This document shows positions 16,778-25,286 of a DNA stretch of 64,000 nucleotides, piece by piece. The first letter of the stretch is position 1; the number at the start of each line of letters is the position of its first letter. This DNA is from Actinoalloteichus fjordicus (lineage in GTDB: Bacteria > Actinomycetota > Actinomycetes > Mycobacteriales > Pseudonocardiaceae): assembly GCF_001941625.1 (NCBI RefSeq), contig NZ_CP016076.1:5626001-5690000 (forward strand), read 5' to 3'. Made by a program: the position numbers and the translations under genes. The notes under the pieces were generated by a model. The model had not been told where the DNA came from and ran no database searches. It saw only the letters and a list, made by a program, of their open reading frames with translations.

Positions 16778-16785
16778 AGGCGGCG

Positions 16786-16799
16786 GGAAAGCGCTTTCC
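16786..16799. promoter_or_regulatory. LacI-type operator of the pectate lyase gene
   Basis: GGAAAGCGCTTTCC is a perfect 14-bp palindrome centred on GC, typical of LacI-family operators of sugar-utilisation genes. It lies eight bases after the -10 box and 43 bp before the start codon, a position where a bound repressor would block initiation. It differs from the rhamnose-region palindromes, so a different regulator is likely. Confidence 0.7.
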
Positions 16800-16841
16800 G
16801 GATATCGATCCGATACGAGAGCAGAGTAAGGAGCCCCAGCG

Positions 16842-17639
16842 ATGTGGTCTTCTCCGACGGCTTCTCATCGAACACGATCAGTGCTGGCAGCGCTGATCAC
16901 CACCCCGCTCGCCGCTGCCGCGCTGGTCCTCAGTCCGGCAGCAGGCGTTGCCGAACCGAGCGCGACGGCCCTCGACGAGCCGGTGTCCGAGACGATCGTG
17001 CTCACCGAGGATTTCGACGGCGGTGGCACCAGGTATTACGGCGAGGGCGACCTCGGTGACGGCGGACAGGGTGAGGGCGGCGACCCGCTCTTCGAGCTCG
17101 AAGACGGAGTCACCCTGAGCAATGTCGTGCTCGGCAGCCCGGCGGCGGACGGCGTCCACTGCGAGGGAAGCTGCACCCTGCGCAACGTCGTCTGGGAGGA
17201 CGTCGGCGAGGACGCCGCCACCTTCCGTGCCGACTCGGCGTCCGCGCAGTTCCGGGTCGAGGGCGGCAGCGCCGCGGCAGCCGAGGACAAGGTGTTCCAG
17301 CACAACGGCCCCGGCACCCTGACCGTCACCGGCTTCACGGTGGAGGACTTCGGTGCGCTGTACCGATCGTGCGGCAACTGCAGCAGCATGTACGAGCGGC
17401 ATGTGGTCCTCGACGACATCACCGTGAACACGCCGGGGGATCGCCTCGTCGGCATCAACGAGAACTACGGCGACACCGCGACGCTGTCGAACATCACGAT
17501 CATCGGCGATGACGACCGCGACATCACCATCTGCCAGCGGTACGAGGGCAATGACGACGGCGACGAGCCGGACGAGACCGGCGAAGGTCCGGACGGCACG
17601 CACTGCCTCTACGAGGAGTCGGACATCACCTACCAGTGA
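16842..17639 (+). CDS. Secreted pectate lyase, polysaccharide lyase family 3
   Basis: The 265-residue product has a cleavable signal peptide of about 38 residues ending near SPAAGVAEP, then a single PL3-type right-handed beta-helix domain. Family features include the FELEDGVTLSNVVLG start of the helix, VHCEGSCTLRNVVWEDVGEDA, a Lys in the EDKVFQHNGPGTLTV segment, and the Cys-containing RSCGNCSSMYERHV turn. PL3 enzymes cleave de-esterified polygalacturonate by calcium-dependent beta-elimination outside the cell. AAGGAG precedes the ATG by eight bases. Promoter and LacI-type operator are clear upstream, and a strong hairpin lies about 105 bp downstream. With the rhamnose and galactosidase genes it suggests pectin use. 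Confidence 0.9.
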   Translation: MWSSPTASHRTRSVLAALITTPLAAAALVLSPAAGVAEPSATALDEPVSETIVLTEDFDGGGTRYYGEGDLGDGGQGEGGDPLFELEDGVTLSNVVLGSPAADGVHCEGSCTLRNVVWEDVGEDAATFRADSASAQFRVEGGSAAAAEDKVFQHNGPGTLTVTGFTVEDFGALYRSCGNCSSMYERHVVLDDITVNTPGDRLVGINENYGDTATLSNITIIGDDDRDITICQRYEGNDDGDEPDETGEGPDGTHCLYEESDITYQ

Positions 17640-17744
17640 GCCGACCGGTCCGACCGGCCGTGACGGCCCGGCCGTGACGAACCCGATCGCGACGACTCGA
17701 CCGCGACGACTCGATCAGGGCGACCGTCGACGTCGCCGGTCAGC

Positions 17745-17779
17745 CGAGGACACCCGCCCGCATCGGGCGGGTGTCCTCG
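17745..17779. terminator. Strong hairpin downstream of the pectate lyase gene
   Basis: GAGGACACCCGCCCG and its exact complement form a stem of 15 bp, extended to 16 by a flanking C-G pair, with a CAT loop. It lacks a U-tract but is the strongest simple hairpin in the area. Confidence 0.75.
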
Positions 17780-17818
17780 TCGGCGCCCAAGACACTCCAC
17801 TCGATCGATATCTTGCAC

Positions 17819-17840
17819 TGATCGAACACCTGTTCGATCA
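17819..17840. promoter_or_regulatory. SOS (LexA) box-like palindrome
   Basis: TCGAACACCTGTTCGA at 17822-17837 fits the Gram-positive/actinobacterial LexA consensus TCGAAC-N4-GTTCGA exactly, and the perfect inverted repeat extends to 10 bp on each arm with two central bases. No obvious gene starts directly downstream on either strand; the nearest DNA-repair-type gene, dnaQ-like, ends rather than starts here. Confidence 0.65.
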
Positions 17841-18261
17841 TCGTGTCATGGTCATCCACCGCACCCCGGCAACGTGCCCAACCCTCGTCTCCCGCCGCTC
17901 ACAGGGCCGCCCCTGCCCCCCGGACCGTGAGCCGTCCTCATGCCCGACGTGGCAGGCGGACGAAGCGCGGCCCGGAACGGCGTCTGTCAGCTCGGTGCGC
18001 AACCGCACCCGCGCTCGCTCCAGGCCCCTTGCCGGTGCCCGCACCGACGTCCCGGCACGGCTCCGCTCAGCCGCCGCCGGGCCCGCCCGCCTCGCCGTCG
18101 AACCCGCCGCACGGCTCGCATCGGTGGCACGCCGCCTGGCCGCGCCGCCGGACCGGTTCCGAAAACTCCGCCGACGGTCGATTCATGTCCTGGGAGCCGC
18201 AATGCGGCAACTGCTCCGAGCCGTCGCCAGACCGCAGGCTCCTCCGGACGACCACCCGGCG

Positions 18262-19578
18262 TCACGCGCCGCCCGCAGGCCGAGGCTGCCCGGCGGACAT
18301 CATGCGGTCCAGCAGCAGTGCGAAGGCGTCCTCCGTGACGATCGGGATGCCGTAGTTCCTGGCCTTCCTGGCCTTCCCCGACAACGAATCCGGGTCGGCC
18401 GCCACGACGAGCCGCGTCTTCCTCGTCACGTGCCCCACCTCCACGAGGCCTGCGGACGTGGTCCGCAACGTCCACCGTTCACGCGGTGCCCGCGTCTGTC
18501 CGGTGAAGACGATGCGGTCGCCTGCACACAGGCGGAACCGACCCCAGCTCGGCCCGGTCCTGGCCTCGTCGACGACGTCCGAGTCGTCCTGGGGCGCGCC
18601 ATCCGGGAACACCTCCGGCGTAGGCGGCGGCACGGCAGGCGGCACGATCGAGCCGCGCAGTGCACGGTCCACGTCGGGCTCACGAAGGCCGATCAGGGCG
18701 GCGATCCTCATCAGGTCCGTACGGTCCGCCTGCGAGGCGGCGGCGCGGGCGACCACGGCGAGATACCGACGGTGCGCACCGAGGGCTTCCACACGGCTGA
18801 GCCCGGCCGCCAACGCCAACTCCACCAGGCAGTCCTCTTCACTGAGCGAGAGATGCCGGTCCACCAGCGCGGCGTCCAGCATGGTCAGGTAGTCCTCGAC
18901 AGAGCCCAGGTCGGCAGGATGGCCGCCGAGGGCAGGCAGCCTGCTGAGGAAGTGCTCGCGTGGGCCTGCGGCAGCGCCACGGCGGGCGACCCGACCGGTC
19001 GCAGGCGGCAGCCGGGGCCAACGCCAGGCGGCGGCCTCCGAGAGCAGATCTCGCCAAGGCTCGGGTGTTCCGGCAGCCTGGAGATACCCGACCAGCAGCC
19101 CGGCCGCCGCATACGCGTCGTGCAATGCCGAATGTGCCTCGGTCAAGGGCACGCCTGCGGCGGCGCAGCAGGCCGCCAACGATCGGGCAGAGGCTCGCAG
19201 ATAACGATTGGCGAGTCGCATGGTGCACAGACCTGGCATCACCGCCAAGGGAACGTCGAGCCCGACCCGTCCGTACTCGGCGGCCAGGAAGTCCACGTCG
19301 AACGACAGGTTGTGCGCGACGACGACCCGTCCCGCCAACCGGGCGGCCAGGTCACCGGCGATGTCGGCGAACACCGGCGCATGCCGAACGTCCGCCGAGG
19401 TGATCCCGTGCACATGCTGCGGTCCGAGGTCCCGTTCGGGGTTGATCAGTGTGCACCACTCGTCCACCACCGTCCCGTCCTCATCGAGCTGCACGACGCC
19501 GATCTCGACGACCCGATGCCAGCCCGGCGTGAAGCCGGTCGTCTCCGTGTCCAGTACTGCATATCCCACTGTCCTCAC
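18262..19578 (-). CDS. DnaQ-like 3'-5' exonuclease with C-terminal BRCT domain
   Basis: The 438-residue product starts with a DEDDh exonuclease domain (residues 1-175): ExoI motif AVLDTETTGF with Asp10 and Glu12, ExoII in VVAHNLSFDVDFL, and ExoIII HSALHDAYAA. A middle helical region of about 180 residues follows. The last 80 residues form a BRCT-type domain with GDRIVFTGQTRAPRE and VTRKTRLVVAADPDSLSGKA. Stand-alone actinobacterial proteins of this layout probably act in DNA repair or end trimming, with BRCT mediating protein contacts. The start is uncertain: GTG 19578 and GTG 19569 share the GGGGAG site. The upstream extension to 19689 is not conserved. Confidence 0.85.
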   Translation of the reverse strand: MRTVGYAVLDTETTGFTPGWHRVVEIGVVQLDEDGTVVDEWCTLINPERDLGPQHVHGITSADVRHAPVFADIAGDLAARLAGRVVVAHNLSFDVDFLAAEYGRVGLDVPLAVMPGLCTMRLANRYLRASARSLAACCAAAGVPLTEAHSALHDAYAAAGLLVGYLQAAGTPEPWRDLLSEAAAWRWPRLPPATGRVARRGAAAGPREHFLSRLPALGGHPADLGSVEDYLTMLDAALVDRHLSLSEEDCLVELALAAGLSRVEALGAHRRYLAVVARAAASQADRTDLMRIAALIGLREPDVDRALRGSIVPPAVPPPTPEVFPDGAPQDDSDVVDEARTGPSWGRFRLCAGDRIVFTGQTRAPRERWTLRTTSAGLVEVGHVTRKTRLVVAADPDSLSGKARKARNYGIPIVTEDAFALLLDRMMSAGQPRPAGGA

Positions 19579-20575
19579 TGCTCCCCCCGCGTCGATCAGT
19601 CGCGACGCCCAGCCCACGGGAATTCGCCCATAGCCGTGATCATCCCTGGGGGGTACGACGAAGAGCGTGCCGACGACACGGCACGCCACCCGATCGACCT
19701 CGGTGAGGAGACCACCGTCCTCATCCGGGGGTCTCCGTCGTCAACGATCACCTGCGAGCCCTACCACGGCGTACCCGCCGGGTGTATACGCCGAAGTCAT
19801 CGTCGATCTCGCTTGAGGGGGCGACGCAGGAAACCTCGTTTCCTGAGGGCAACCGGAGCAGGCGATGAATGGTTGGGCGAGCAGCCGGTGATGACAGCAG
19901 AGCCCCTCGCTCCAACGCGCAGACAGAGCCGGGACGACTCGGCGTTCGGGTCCCGCCCGAGTGGTCCCCCGAACAGATCTGCGCCGGCCAAGGACCATCC
20001 AGACGAATCCCGACCGCTGTGGAGATCGTTCGAGCTGCCAAGGACCCGCTGAATTTGATCCTCCGTCTCCATGGGCCGGCGATCTCGTCGAGAAGACTGG
20101 GGCCGTTACGACTGCCCACGCAGCGCGACCGTGATCGCACTGGGCCATGTTCACGTGGTGAGCGTGTCTGCACTCGCGTTCCGCCTCGTTGAGCGTGCTG
20201 CCGACGTGCGTCGTCTTGCGAACCACCTGGCGCACCGACGGCTCCTCGATGCCCATGACGACCGGCTAGTCGTCAGCCGCCGCCGCAAGAAAGGATCAGC
20301 TCAAGGTGACGATGAATCTCCTCTTTCCCGGCCCGACGGACCTGAAGAAGAGGCCAGAATTCATGGGTAATGAAGCTACGGCATCCACAGTTTCAATACG
20401 AGCAGGGCGGAGAGCAGACCTTTACCTCGAAATAGCAGCGAGGGCGCCGCACCGCTGAGAGGGGCGCCTGCGTGAGGCTCTCACCAGGCTGCTCATGACG
20501 GGGCGGAATCAGACTCGCAGCCTGGTGAGAGCAGCAGAAACCAACCCGGTGAACCGCCTTGATCCCGACGGGTGC
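19579..20575. other. Unassigned stretch with fragmentary open frames
   Basis: This is nearly 1 kb without a recognisable gene. Minus-strand frames (for example 19741-20256, beginning MGIEEPSVRQVVRKTTHV) and a plus-strand frame (20071-20370) are open but have no clear ribosome site or family, and composition is AT-richer after 20340. A CAGGAAA/TTTCCTG hairpin is at 19827-19845, and a strong inverted repeat at 20477-20532 is annotated separately. It may be the remains of a decayed gene. Confidence 0.4.
20477..20532. terminator. Long inverted repeat, probable terminator of the TrmB-LuxR gene
   Basis: GCTCTCACCAGGCTGC (20477-20492) and GCAGCCTGGTGAGAGC (20517-20532) are exact complements, giving a 16-bp stem with a 24-base loop. 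It lies 44 bp beyond the stop codon of the minus-strand regulator gene, the right place for a terminator. Confidence 0.6.
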
Positions 20576-21823
20576 TCATTCGTCAGTCGCCCCCGCCAAC
20601 CACCCCTGCCGCTGCGCCATGACACCGGCCTGGAACCGGGTGCGGGAGTTCAGGACGTCGAGCATGTCCGCGACGCGGCGACTGACAGTACGGGTGCTGA
20701 CGCCGAGCTGACGAGCGATGGCCTCATCTTTCAGCCCGGCGGCCAGCAGCGTCAACAGTCGTTGGTCGGAGTCGATGACGACGGCAGAGTCGTCGTGGAC
20801 TTCAGCGTGCGCCCACGGGCGGCCGACTTCCCCTGGAGTCCCCGTGCCGCCGACGAGGCTCGCCATGACACCGATCTCCGACGCACCCCTCAACGGACCC
20901 GCCGCATCCGCCTCCGCACTCACCACAGGACGGTTCACCACAGAAGGACTCACCACCGAAGCAGGCCGGGGCCCGGTACCCGCCACTGTCCTTCGCTGTC
21001 CCGAGATCGGGCTGCACATCCCCGCCGTGACCCGAGAAGCCGCGTCGCCCCTCCCCCGCCGCGCGCCCGCCCCCGACCCCGCCAGAGGCACCGCCAGCTG
21101 CCAGACCAGTTCGAACAAGGCGACCAGCGCATCCAGGAGGGCGGAGGAGTGCACGACCAGCGCACTGTCCATCTGATCTTCGATCACCAACGGCAACAGG
21201 GCCGCCCGACGGTCGAAGATGGCGAGTTTCATCGGGATCGCGGGGTGCATCCGGGATTGTTCGCCGAGCCTGGCCGCAGCCAGCGCCGCTTCTAGGGCGC
21301 CCGGCAGCTCCATCGACTCCGGGGTGTAGACGCCACGCACCGTGGTTCCGACATTCAGGAGCCCGACCACCTGCCGATTGCTTCGATCATAGTCACCCGC
21401 ATACGGGGGCCGGTCGAACACCAGCAGCTCTTCGCGAGTCGTCTGGAGAAGCTGGGCGAACCGGGCGGACACTGCAGACCGGCCCGCCAGGATCTCCACG
21501 AGCTGATCGGGGCGATGCTGCTGATCGGCGGGCATCTCGCTCAGCAGTCGCCGGGCCTCCAGTCGCACCTGGCCCAGTTCCTCCCGTCGTCGGGCGACCA
21601 GTGCATCCACGGCGACGTCGGGGCGGGCAGCGATCAGCCGGACCGGCCGACCGGCCACTCGGCTGGCCAGCCCGAGGCGTTCCAGGGCGGTCGTCGCGCG
21701 CCGTACCGCGTCGGTGCCGTGCCCGCAGCGCCGCGCCAGTTCGGCCACCGTCTGTCTCGGCGCAGACAACAAGGCCCGGTAGACCGCCTCCTCGATCGGA
21801 CTGACACCCACGGCTTCCAACAT
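20576..21823 (-). CDS. TrmB/LuxR-type transcriptional regulator
   Basis: The 415-residue protein combines an N-terminal TrmB-like winged helix (EEAVYRALLSAPRQTVAELARRCG), a TrmB-type effector-like domain up to about residue 230 (KLAIFDRRAALLPLVIED), a long Ala/Gly/Pro/Ser-rich linker and a C-terminal LuxR helix-turn-helix (LLTLLAAGLKDEAIARQLGVSTRTVSR). This architecture is characteristic of actinobacteria, where such genes often regulate a neighbouring secreted enzyme. It is divergent from a subtilase gene with only 88 bp between starts, so control of that protease is likely. No convincing ribosome site precedes the ATG at 21823, which may therefore be a leaderless start. The ligand is unknown. 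Confidence 0.82.
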   Translation of the reverse strand: MLEAVGVSPIEEAVYRALLSAPRQTVAELARRCGHGTDAVRRATTALERLGLASRVAGRPVRLIAARPDVAVDALVARRREELGQVRLEARRLLSEMPADQQHRPDQLVEILAGRSAVSARFAQLLQTTREELLVFDRPPYAGDYDRSNRQVVGLLNVGTTVRGVYTPESMELPGALEAALAAARLGEQSRMHPAIPMKLAIFDRRAALLPLVIEDQMDSALVVHSSALLDALVALFELVWQLAVPLAGSGAGARRGRGDAASRVTAGMCSPISGQRRTVAGTGPRPASVVSPSVVNRPVVSAEADAAGPLRGASEIGVMASLVGGTGTPGEVGRPWAHAEVHDDSAVVIDSDQRLLTLLAAGLKDEAIARQLGVSTRTVSRRVADMLDVLNSRTRFQAGVMAQRQGWLAGATDE

Positions 21824-21911
21824 CTCGACATGCTGGCGAGTAGCTGCCGTGGCGACAACACGCCAGCCGATTTCGTATCAGATTCGATAGGCGGCCAGGT
21901 ACGAAAACCCC

Positions 21912-24900
21912 ATGCATCTTGGCCGATCACCACGCCGACTGTTCGCCGGAATCGTGTGTTCCGCCATCGCCGTCTCGACGCTGCCCGCCATGGCCGCCGC
22001 GCAGCCCGAGAGCTCTACCACCGCGATCTCGGAACCGAGCATCACCCACGCGGCGGTCACCCTGCTCACCGGAGACGTCGTCGCGATCGACTCCGCAGGC
22101 ACCGGGCAACCCACCGTGACGATCCATCCCGCACCGCGAACCGACATCGGCGTCGGCTTCCAGACCTGGCACTCCGACGAGGGTGACACCTTCGTCATCC
22201 CCCATGACGTGGCCGCGCTCGTCCCCGATGTGCTCGATCTCGCCCTGTTCAACGTCAGTGGGCTGATCGCCGCAGGGTATGACGACGCGAGTCGCGACAC
22301 GCTGCCGCTGATCCTGCAAGGCCGGGATTCAGGGGCCGTTCACACGCTCAACGCTGCCGAAGTCCTCCCCGCTGTGGATTCGACACTGTCGCTGCCGGTG
22401 ATCGACGCCGTAGCCGCCGAGGTCACCAAGGCGACTGCGCCGGAACTCGGGGACACGCTCGCCGCCCTTGCCGACGGCTCGGGAGCCTCTGACCCGGCCG
22501 TCTCGGCGGCCACGGCGATCGAGAAGGTATGGCTGGACACCGCAGTCGACGTCGCGGAGTGGGACCGCAACCTGGATCAGATCTCGGCCCCGACCGCCTG
22601 GGACACCGGGCTGAGCGGTACGGGTGTCAGCGTGGCAGTGCTCGACACCGGCGTGGACATCGAGCACCCCGACCTGACAGGGGTGGTGACCGCAGCGGAG
22701 AACTTCACCGCCGCGGATTCAGCTGCGGACGGACACGGGCACGGCACGCACGTCGCCTCGGTGATCGCAGGCAGCGGTGCCGCGGCGGACGGCGCGCGGC
22801 GAGGCGTTGCGCACGGCGCGCAACTGCTCGCCGGGAAGGTGCTCGGGGATGACGGCCGCGGGCAGGTCTCCTGGTTGATCGAGGGCATGCAGTGGGCCGT
22901 GGACCAGGGCGCCGACATCGTCAACCTCAGTCTGGGCACACCGGCGGGCGACGAGGATGACCCGGTCGCCCAGGCGTTGGACCGACTTGCGCAGGAGAGC
23001 GACACGCTGTTCGTCGTGGCAGCAGGTAATTCCGGTCCCGATGCGGGGACCGTGGAGTCGCCGGGCATCGCCGCACACGCGCTGACCGTCGGCGCGGTCG
23101 ACGCCGACGACCGTCTGACCGGCTTCTCCAGTACCGGGCCGACGCGGGGCTCCGGTCGTCTCAAACCAGAGATCGTCGCGCCCGGCTCGGAGATCGTCGG
23201 CGCTCGCGCGGGCGGCGGGACGGCCGAGCCGTACACCGCGATGTCGGGGACCTCGCAGGCCGCGCCGCATGTGGCGGGCGCTGCGGCGCTACTGCGGGAG
23301 CGACATCCGCACCTTGGCTGGGCACAGCTTCGCTCCGCTCTGGTGGGCACCGCCGTCCCGGTCTGGGGGTCCCGCTGGCAGCAGGGCGGCGGACGGATCG
23401 ATCTCGAATCGGCGGTCACGACGTCCTTGGTCGCCGATGTGGACACCCTCGATCTCGGCGTGCTGCGGGCCGAGTCCTCCGATCCGATTCGAGTCGATGT
23501 CACGCTGACCAATCTCGGTGAGGAGCCTGCCGAACTGACGGTGACGGACGAGATCGCCGATGCCGACCTGGTGGCCGTCCCCGCCGAGCTGGTGACCGTC
23601 TCCCCGGCGACCGTCGCACTCGCACCGGGCGAGTCGACGCAGGTCACCGTCACCCTCGCCCAGGAGGGTCTCGGCGCGGGCCAGTTCAGCGGCACGGTGA
23701 CCGTGTCGGGCGCCGACGGGGCGATGCTGCACATCCCGACCGGGTTCCTGATCGAGCCCGAGCGTCACGAGCTGCGAGTCTCGGTGCTGGATCGGCGCGG
23801 CGAGCCGCTGTCGGGCGGCGTTGTCGAGGTGTTGCGGGGCGAGGACTTCGTGGGCGGATTCTTCCCGGCGGCCCGGCTCGACGAGCACGGTCAGGCAGTC
23901 CTGGACGTGGTGCCGGGGCATTACAGCGTGATGGCACGGGTGACCACCCCGGCGCGCGGCGGCGAGGCTGAGACGCTGTCGGTGGCCGGAACGGCAGAAC
24001 TGCTCGTCGAGGAGGACACCGAATACGTCGTGGACGCACGGCGTGCGGAGCGGATGAGAGCGATGACGGTGCAGGGCGTGCCCACCACGCCGCTGGAGGG
24101 CATGCTCGGGTACAGCCGGGGCGACGGCAGCCGCAGTTACACCGCGCTGATGTTCCCCGAGTTGAGCGCCTTCGCGGGCGGGCAGGTCTTCGCGCAGCCG
24201 ACCAGACCCGTGACCAGCGGCATGTTCCGCACCGAGGGCCGCTGGCGGTTGGAGAGCCAACGTCGGCTCGGCGATCGGCAGGAGATCTACGACCTGGTGT
24301 CGGTGGAGGATCACTATCCCAGTCCGCCCTCCTCGGTGCTGACCTGGCGCGAGTCGCTGCGGCTCGCGCGAGTCGAGACCGTGTTCGAGGCACCTGCTGA
24401 GGCGGAGTATCTGGAGTACCGGTCGTACCACACCCCGTTCGGCGGGACGGCGATCATCTGGCTGCACGATCTTCCGGTGCCGGGGCGCCGGACCGAGCTG
24501 ATCAGTGTCGACCCGTCGGTGACCTGGCAGCAGTGTGTGATCGATCCCGCCGAGCTGACCCGGCGGGTCTGCGATCGGCATGATCCGGCGTACCGGGAGG
24601 GTGAATGGCGTACGTCGACGTGGCGGTCGCGGTTGACGCCGGTGACCAGGTCGGTGTGGCAGGGCGACGCCGCCCTCGTCGCGGACATCCACTTCGGCAA
24701 CGGTGCGCATGGCGGGCTGCTGGAGCACGAGCAACTCGAGGAGACCACACTGCGGCTCTATCGAGACGAGGAACTGGTCGGCGAGCGGCAGAGCACCTAC
24801 GGGCATTTCTTCACCTCTCCGGAGGAGGCATCGTTCCGTCTGGAGCTGGACGCGACGGTCGCCGACGGGGTCCTACCGGCAGGCGCCCGAACCAGCACCG

Positions 24901-25286
24901 CATGGGAGTTCCGCTCACACGGACCGACCGAGGACACCATGACCGGCTTCAGTCCTGCGCTGCTGGACCTCGACTATCGCCCCGACGTCGACGAATTCGG
25001 CCGCGCGAGATCAGGGCGGGCGCTGCCGATGTCGTTGCGGGTCGACTCGAGCGGACCGGATCGTGCACGGCCCGCGATGTCTCGGGTTCGGCTGTGGATC
25101 TCGACCGACGGCGGTCGGCGGTGGCATGAGCAGCTGCTGCTGCCGGGCCTGGACGGAGCCAGGCACACGGTGATCCCGGCACTCCGACTCCGCAACGCCG
25201 ATGCGGTGTCGACCAGGGTGGCGGCGACGGCCAAGGATGGTCGCACCATCGAGCAGACCGTGATCGACGCCGTACCGCTGTACTGA
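21912..25286 (+). CDS. Secreted subtilisin-like serine protease (S8), 1124 aa
   Basis: A signal peptide (about residues 1-30, ending AMAAAQ) is followed by a pro-region. The S8 domain spans residues 235-500 with the triad Asp245 (VLDTGVDIEHPDLTG), His280 (GHGTHVASVIAG) and Ser448 (SGTSQAAPHVAG), and the oxyanion Asn in AAGNSGPD. The remaining 600 residues contain Ig/Fn3-like beta domains (LGEEPAELTVTDEI, LAPGESTQVTVTLAQEGL) and an extended beta-rich C terminus without a recognised domain. It would act outside the cell as an endopeptidase, as in kexin-like streptomycete subtilases of about 1,100 residues. Translation signals before the ATG are weak. It is divergent from the TrmB-LuxR regulator. 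Confidence 0.9.
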   Translation: MHLGRSPRRLFAGIVCSAIAVSTLPAMAAAQPESSTTAISEPSITHAAVTLLTGDVVAIDSAGTGQPTVTIHPAPRTDIGVGFQTWHSDEGDTFVIPHDVAALVPDVLDLALFNVSGLIAAGYDDASRDTLPLILQGRDSGAVHTLNAAEVLPAVDSTLSLPVIDAVAAEVTKATAPELGDTLAALADGSGASDPAVSAATAIEKVWLDTAVDVAEWDRNLDQISAPTAWDTGLSGTGVSVAVLDTGVDIEHPDLTGVVTAAENFTAADSAADGHGHGTHVASVIAGSGAAADGARRGVAHGAQLLAGKVLGDDGRGQVSWLIEGMQWAVDQGADIVNLSLGTPAGDEDDPVAQALDRLAQESDTLFVVAAGNSGPDAGTVESPGIAAHALTVGAVDADDRLTGFSSTGPTRGSGRLKPEIVAPGSEIVGARAGGGTAEPYTAMSGTSQAAPHVAGAAALLRERHPHLGWAQLRSALVGTAVPVWGSRWQQGGGRIDLESAVTTSLVADVDTLDLGVLRAESSDPIRVDVTLTNLGEEPAELTVTDEIADADLVAVPAELVTVSPATVALAPGESTQVTVTLAQEGLGAGQFSGTVTVSGADGAMLHIPTGFLIEPERHELRVSVLDRRGEPLSGGVVEVLRGEDFVGGFFPAARLDEHGQAVLDVVPGHYSVMARVTTPARGGEAETLSVAGTAELLVEEDTEYVVDARRAERMRAMTVQGVPTTPLEGMLGYSRGDGSRSYTALMFPELSAFAGGQVFAQPTRPVTSGMFRTEGRWRLESQRRLGDRQEIYDLVSVEDHYPSPPSSVLTWRESLRLARVETVFEAPAEAEYLEYRSYHTPFGGTAIIWLHDLPVPGRRTELISVDPSVTWQQCVIDPAELTRRVCDRHDPAYREGEWRTSTWRSRLTPVTRSVWQGDAALVADIHFGNGAHGGLLEHEQLEETTLRLYRDEELVGERQSTYGHFFTSPEEASFRLELDATVADGVLPAGARTSTAWEFRSHGPTEDTMTGFSPALLDLDYRPDVDEFGRARSGRALPMSLRVDSSGPDRARPAMSRVRLWISTDGGRRWHEQLLLPGLDGARHTVIPALRLRNADAVSTRVAATAKDGRTIEQTVIDAVPLY

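Larger units (their letters stand above)
16475..16841. other. Intergenic region upstream of the pectate lyase gene
   Basis: This 367-bp region is AT-richer than average and holds the promoter and operator of the pectate lyase gene near its right end. A 24-codon minus-strand open frame (16568-16642) is noted under findings; it has no ribosome site. Confidence 0.5.
17640..18261. other. Intergenic region with terminator and orphan SOS box
   Basis: Besides the hairpin at 17745-17779 and the SOS-box palindrome at 17819-17840, I find no convincing gene. Several Arg/Pro/Ala-rich frames are open on both strands but have no ribosome site or recognisable family. Confidence 0.5.

Noticed and set aside
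16531-16779. 82-codon plus-strand frame before the pectate lyase gene
   Set aside because: There is no ribosome site or family, and it overlaps the promoter of the next gene.
17843-18355. 170-codon frame directly after the SOS box
   Set aside because: Its Pro/Arg/Ser-rich sequence looks like random GC-rich translation, there is no ribosome site, and it overlaps the exonuclease 3' end.
19920-19990. Possible tRNA (TTCGGGT-like T-loop)
   Set aside because: The flanking bases do not pair into a T-stem and no acceptor or anticodon arm can be formed.
17509-20052. 847-codon plus-strand frame spanning the SOS box and the exonuclease gene
   Set aside because: It is mostly antisense to the DnaQ-BRCT gene, has no ribosome site or family signal, and starts inside the pectate lyase gene.
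20477-20532. Inverted repeat considered as insertion-sequence ends
   Set aside because: The arms are only 24 bases apart, with no transposase or target duplication; a terminator explains it better.
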